Below are positions 60,709 to 64,000 of a stretch of DNA of 64,000 nucleotides, in pieces. Both the position numbers and the translations under genes were made by a program. The first letter of the stretch is position 1; every line of letters begins with the position of its first letter. A model generated the notes under the pieces. It had not been told where the DNA came from, searched no databases, and saw nothing but the letters and a program-made list of their open reading frames with translations. Origin of the DNA: Desulfobacterales bacterium. GTDB lineage: Bacteria > Desulfobacterota > Desulfobacteria > Desulfobacterales > JAIPEE01. Location of the stretch: positions 31,238-95,237 of the forward strand of contig JAIPEE010000009.1 of NCBI GenBank assembly GCA_021737275.1, in the 5' to 3' direction.

Positions 60709-62298
60709 TTAATACTTACCTTGTATCGCTTTGACACGCTTGGCGTACTCTGCCTTATCAATTTTACCATTTTTTAAATCCATTTTTTCCATCAGGATCA
60801 TGCTTGAAACGGCATATTTTTTCAAGTTTGGCTGAGTTGCTTCCCGAGCGACTTTATCCAGCGTTGACGTATAGCTCCTGTTGCCTGATACGCCTATTGC
60901 TTTACACAGCCAGGCCATTGCATCTACAGGTAAACGCCCTTCTGCACTTCTGAAACCCTTAAGCAATTCTTCAGATGCCACAGAAAGTAATTCCGGTTTA
61001 CTCCCCTGGAGTTTGTATAGATACTTAGCACCCTCCCTGATTTCTCCCGGATCACTGGAACGAAGCTTACTACTCCATTTTGCAACTTCAGGATCAACCT
61101 TCTTCACCGGTGTGACAGGTGCGGCAGGCTTGGTATATTGCACGGGCTGACTCTGCTGCTGAACAGGGGGCGGCGGCGGTGCATTCACCGATAAGGTTAC
61201 CGGCGGCGGTTCCTGAACCTTTGGTTGGGGTTTAATCTGAACAGGAACCTGATTTGTTTGTTGCGGTTCAGCCTTTATCGGTTCCTGAACTGTTGGTTGG
61301 GGTTTAATCTGAACAGGAACCTGATTTGTTTGTTGTGGTTCAGCCTTTACCGGTAACGGATCTGGTTGCTGAGGCTTGGCTTTTATCTGTTCAAAAACAG
61401 ATTTATTATTACCTGGTTGAGCAGGTGTTGCAACCGGTTCTGTCTTCCGATCCACAGCGGCCGGTTCATCCTTTGGCAAAATGACTGCGGCCTCATTGTT
61501 ATCAGGGACAGGCAGTTTCTCCGGCTGAAGCTTAACGACTGCCTGCTCAGTTGGCGGCACCGTATCAGGCCCATCTCCACTTAAAAAATATACGCCTGAC
61601 AGGACAACAACCAAAAGCGCCAGAACGGCATATAACCCGATTTTAATCTGTTTGTTCCCGTCAAAAATAGATTGTGATGATTTTCCCAAAACAGAATCTC
61701 TCTTGTGCGCACCGCCAAAAGGAAATGTTAAAGGCGGCAAGCCATGATCTACATCTATTTTATCTGTTGGAACAAGTTTCAGTGTAGAAAAACGCGGAAT
61801 TTTCCAAACCCGGCACTTATCGGCAATACCCTTAAAATTCATCCAACCGACTTCTTCGGTGGGTACCTCTGCCTTGTTCATCGCCATATAAATGGCATCA
61901 CTGAAATAAATTTCATCCGGAGGGGTAATACCTTCAATTCGTGCAGTGATATTAACCTGCTCACCAAAGATATCTTTCTGGGCAACCCTCACCTCGCCGA
62001 GACTGGCAGCTACCCTGATGTGAATTTCCACATCCTTTTCAACGTTTTGATTAAATTCAAATACGGCATCCTGCATTGCCATGCCGCAAAGCATCGCATC
62101 TGTTGGTGATTTAAAAACCATTAAAAAGGCATCGCCAATTCTCTGGATCAGCCTTCCGCGAAACTTTTTCAGAACCGGAAGCAGAATACGGTCATGGGAG
62201 GCCATTAATCTTTCATGCGCTTTTCTTGAGATATTGGAAGTTTTTTCAGTGTAACCAACAATATCAGTGAATAATATAGCAAGATTCTCAGTTTTCAT
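60709..62298 (-). CDS. Class III adenylate cyclase-like protein with membrane helix and Pro/Gln-rich linker
   Basis: About 529 residues from the ATG at 62298; the frame extends 32 codons further but the domain starts here. A class III cyclase domain comes first: metal Asp in ILFTDIVGYT and in RIGDAFLMVF, transition-state Asn/Arg in GEQVNITARIEG. The substrate-binding Lys expected before IGD appears to be Gln-Arg (LIQRIGD). Then a membrane helix (IGLYAVLALLVVVLSGVYFL), a Pro/Gln-rich segment with two 24-residue repeats (KAEPQQTNQVPVQIKPQP), and a helical C-terminal domain with repeats that look HEAT-like. Probably cyclic nucleotide signalling linked to the periplasm. Confidence 0.82.
   Translation of the reverse strand: MKTENLAILFTDIVGYTEKTSNISRKAHERLMASHDRILLPVLKKFRGRLIQRIGDAFLMVFKSPTDAMLCGMAMQDAVFEFNQNVEKDVEIHIRVAASLGEVRVAQKDIFGEQVNITARIEGITPPDEIYFSDAIYMAMNKAEVPTEEVGWMNFKGIADKCRVWKIPRFSTLKLVPTDKIDVDHGLPPLTFPFGGAHKRDSVLGKSSQSIFDGNKQIKIGLYAVLALLVVVLSGVYFLSGDGPDTVPPTEQAVVKLQPEKLPVPDNNEAAVILPKDEPAAVDRKTEPVATPAQPGNNKSVFEQIKAKPQQPDPLPVKAEPQQTNQVPVQIKPQPTVQEPIKAEPQQTNQVPVQIKPQPKVQEPPPVTLSVNAPPPPPVQQQSQPVQYTKPAAPVTPVKKVDPEVAKWSSKLRSSDPGEIREGAKYLYKLQGSKPELLSVASEELLKGFRSAEGRLPVDAMAWLCKAIGVSGNRSYTSTLDKVAREATQPNLKKYAVSSMILMEKMDLKNGKIDKAEYAKRVKAIQGKY
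61207..61350. repeat. Two tandem 72-bp repeats inside the cyclase-like gene
   Basis: Unit one (61207-61278) and unit two (61279-61350) are nearly identical, with about five differing bases. They encode the 24-residue repeat KAEPQQTNQVPVQIKPQP plus linker in the Pro/Gln-rich region. The near identity suggests recent duplication and possible length variation between strains. Confidence 0.85.
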
Positions 62299-62510
62299 AT
62301 TTTTTACCAGAACAACCCGGAGAAACTGACCCCAAAGATATTCTCTCCTGAAAGAGTAAAACTGCCTTAGTGAAGTTTCTCCGGAAGGCATCATTTAAGA
62401 TGACAATACAGATAAACTTCTTTTGAAATATTTTATAATTCAAATACATACGTGTGTCAAACATGGCATGGTTTTTCCCATTCTTAAAAATCTGTTCGCC
62501 GTTACTGCTA

Positions 62511-63863
62511 CTACATCTGTTTTTTTATCTCCTCTCCCCGCAGAAATGAAACTACCATTCCGGTAAGGGCAATAATCATTCCTGCCGACATGACATTATT
62601 GAATGACGCCATAAAAACAGGGGCCAGTTCAGGTTGATATACCTTTAATGTTAATCCGCTGCTCAATTGATAGAAACTGTTGTTAAAAATCAGGCCGGCT
62701 ATGGCAATACCGATAACCATACCAAAATTACGTGCCATGGCAACAGTACCGGCCGCGATGCCTCTCCGATGAGGAGAAACGGCACTCATTGCAGCAGCAC
62801 TGTTTGGTGATACAAAAAGGGATATACCGATACCACTAAGTGCAAGACGCCATGCTACGGTTAAAAAATCCGGTGTCGAAGAGATACATGTAAAGCTATA
62901 AAGAGAGACCGCCAGAATAAAAAAACCGGCTGTACATATGATACGTGAACCAACCCTGTCATATGCGGCACCGGCAAAGGGAGATACAAAAAACATAAAA
63001 AGAAACGGAATAATCATAGTCACACCCGTTTTTCCCATACTGAATCCGGCAGGATACATCAGGTAAAACGGCATTAGAAATACAATAATAAAAAGACTCG
63101 CAAATAGAATTAGTGCGCCAATGACGGGAAAGATAAACATACGTATATGCAGCAGTTCGGGATCAAAGATGGGCGATGTTTTTCTCTGCTCAATTCGGGC
63201 AAGAAGAACTGCGCTTATTATCGTTCCGGCAATCAAGGTTATAACAGGAGTTGAAAATATTCCCCAGTCAAGCAGATGGGACAAGGCCAGGATAAAAGAA
63301 GTAAAACATATAACCATAAGCACAGAACCTTGCCAGTCAAAGGTTTCAGATGCCAAGGTTTTTTTATCAACACCTTCCAATATTCGGGCTGCAATTATTG
63401 TGGTTATAATTCCAATCGGAATATTGATATAAAAAATCATACGCCATGAAAACAGCTCCAGAAGCAGGCCGCCCAGAGCCGGTCCGGCTGTAAGGCCGGT
63501 GGCAACAACCGTACCGATCATCCCCAAAGCCTTGCCCCGCTCTTCTACAGGAAAGACATCAACAATCAATGCCGGAGAACACGCCATAATCATGGCCGCC
63601 CCGATACCCTGACATGCCCGGAATATTATCAAAAATACGGCATCGGGTGCGATCGCACAAAAAAGTGACCCTGCAACAAATACAATAAACCCCCGGCAGA
63701 ATATCCATCGCCGTCCCTTGATATCACTTAACCTGCCGAATGGAAGTAAAAGAGAGGAGACCGTCAGAAGATAGGTCATCACGACCCACTCAATGGTTGA
63801 TAACGGCACCTTTAGATCTTTCATGATAACGGGAAGCGCAATATTTACAATACTGCTATCCAT
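62511..63863 (-). CDS. MFS drug-efflux-type transporter, DHA2 (EmrB/QacA) family, apparently short at the N-terminus
   Basis: A 450-residue transporter with the DHA2 signature MDSSIVNIALPVIMKDL, GRLSDIKGRRW (motif A) and MIGTVVATGLTAGPALGGLL (motif C region). Family members normally have 15-30 residues before LDSSIVNIALP, completing the first helix; here the ATG is exactly at that point and a TGA stop lies in frame three codons upstream. Either the first helix is truncated or a frameshift separates the true N-terminus. The 3 prime end is intact. Confidence 0.83.
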   Translation of the reverse strand: MDSSIVNIALPVIMKDLKVPLSTIEWVVMTYLLTVSSLLLPFGRLSDIKGRRWIFCRGFIVFVAGSLFCAIAPDAVFLIIFRACQGIGAAMIMACSPALIVDVFPVEERGKALGMIGTVVATGLTAGPALGGLLLELFSWRMIFYINIPIGIITTIIAARILEGVDKKTLASETFDWQGSVLMVICFTSFILALSHLLDWGIFSTPVITLIAGTIISAVLLARIEQRKTSPIFDPELLHIRMFIFPVIGALILFASLFIIVFLMPFYLMYPAGFSMGKTGVTMIIPFLFMFFVSPFAGAAYDRVGSRIICTAGFFILAVSLYSFTCISSTPDFLTVAWRLALSGIGISLFVSPNSAAAMSAVSPHRRGIAAGTVAMARNFGMVIGIAIAGLIFNNSFYQLSSGLTLKVYQPELAPVFMASFNNVMSAGMIIALTGMVVSFLRGEEIKKQM

Positions 63864-64000
63864 TGGAGTTCACCCATTTTTTTACCAGAAGGAAAGTTGT
63901 TGCGATTGGGCAGGTTTATACCCTCTATGATGCAATGGGCCCTTACCAATACGCTTGAATATTGTGCTGATACCATCTGCCAGAGCGTAATAACGAAAAT
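63864..64000. other. Right window edge, no complete gene
   Basis: 137 bp. The plus strand holds a frame reading EFTHFFTRRKVVAIGQVYTL through to a TGA near 63953, with no start inside a family I can name. The promoter of the DHA2 gene should lie here or beyond the edge. Nothing else is supported. Confidence 0.3.

Noticed and set aside
1..64000. CRISPR arrays, tRNA or rRNA genes, prophage or integrative element
   Set aside because: No regularly spaced repeats, cloverleaf-type sequences, integrase, capsid or att-type duplications were seen by eye; a tRNAscan or CRISPR search would be needed to exclude small ones.

Overview
The window looks like the chromosome of an anaerobic, moderately AT-rich Desulfobacterota bacterium, most likely a Desulfobacterales (Desulfobacteraceae-like) sulfate reducer. 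This is inferred from gene content: methylmalonyl-CoA genes, two MttB-family methyltransferases, a tetraheme cytochrome with a Tat-exported flavoprotein reductase, many Cache-type histidine kinases with stand-alone receiver proteins, SLC13 carriers, and a biotin operon containing fatty-acid-synthase-like genes. No phage, CRISPR array, rRNA or tRNA gene was seen.

Layout. 1-5.4 kb: an MttB-like methyltransferase and a PYROXD2-like flavoprotein, transcribed divergently from a TetR regulator across two identical palindromic operators, then a PEP-CTERM protein. 5.5-8.2 kb: a two-gene saccharopine pathway for lysine. 8.6-14.4 kb: two tandem universal stress proteins, a GAF/PAS histidine kinase and its NtrC-type activator. 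14.5-19.9 kb: a CoA-transferase gene divergent from methylmalonyl-CoA epimerase, mutase and MeaB. 20-35.5 kb: a very large signalling block with two paralogous modules (Cache kinase, CheY-like receivers, SLC13 carrier), two further kinases, an NtrC-type activator, a YIP1-like membrane protein, a receiver-CBS protein and an unlisted 45-residue membrane protein. 35.6-38.3 kb: a stress protein and a periplasmic flavoprotein/tetraheme cytochrome reductase. 39.2-46.5 kb: HD-GYP-like protein, GFA protein, orphan DNA methylase, KamA-like radical SAM enzyme, ABM protein, a decayed RAYT transposase and a second MttB-like gene. 46.8-55.6 kb: birA and a nine-gene biotin operon. 55.6-64 kb: NTP_transf_8 protein, M48 protease, metallophosphoesterase, two MFS carriers and an adenylate-cyclase-like protein.

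Two themes stand out. First, the biotin operon carries a private acyl-chain toolkit: an extended acyl carrier protein, a ketosynthase with an intact Cys-His-His triad, a nitroreductase-fold flavoprotein and two hot-dog proteins. One hot-dog protein keeps only the catalytic His of FabZ and the other keeps only the catalytic Glu. Because FabZ active sites form across the dimer interface, they may make an obligate heterodimeric dehydratase for pimeloyl thioester synthesis. A BirA operator lies between birA and bioB.

Second, seven good sigma54 (-24/-12) promoters with exact GG-N10-GC spacing sit in front of operons for CoA transfer, methylmalonyl-CoA metabolism, stress proteins, both SLC13 modules, the flavocytochrome-like reductase and the second MttB. 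The two SLC13-module promoters share a TTACA-N3-TGTAA dyad about 100 bp upstream, and the MttB promoter has two tandem TTGGY-N6-GCCAA sites 21 bp apart. Two sigma54 activators are encoded in the window. All functional calls rest on reading the sequence; no database search was possible.
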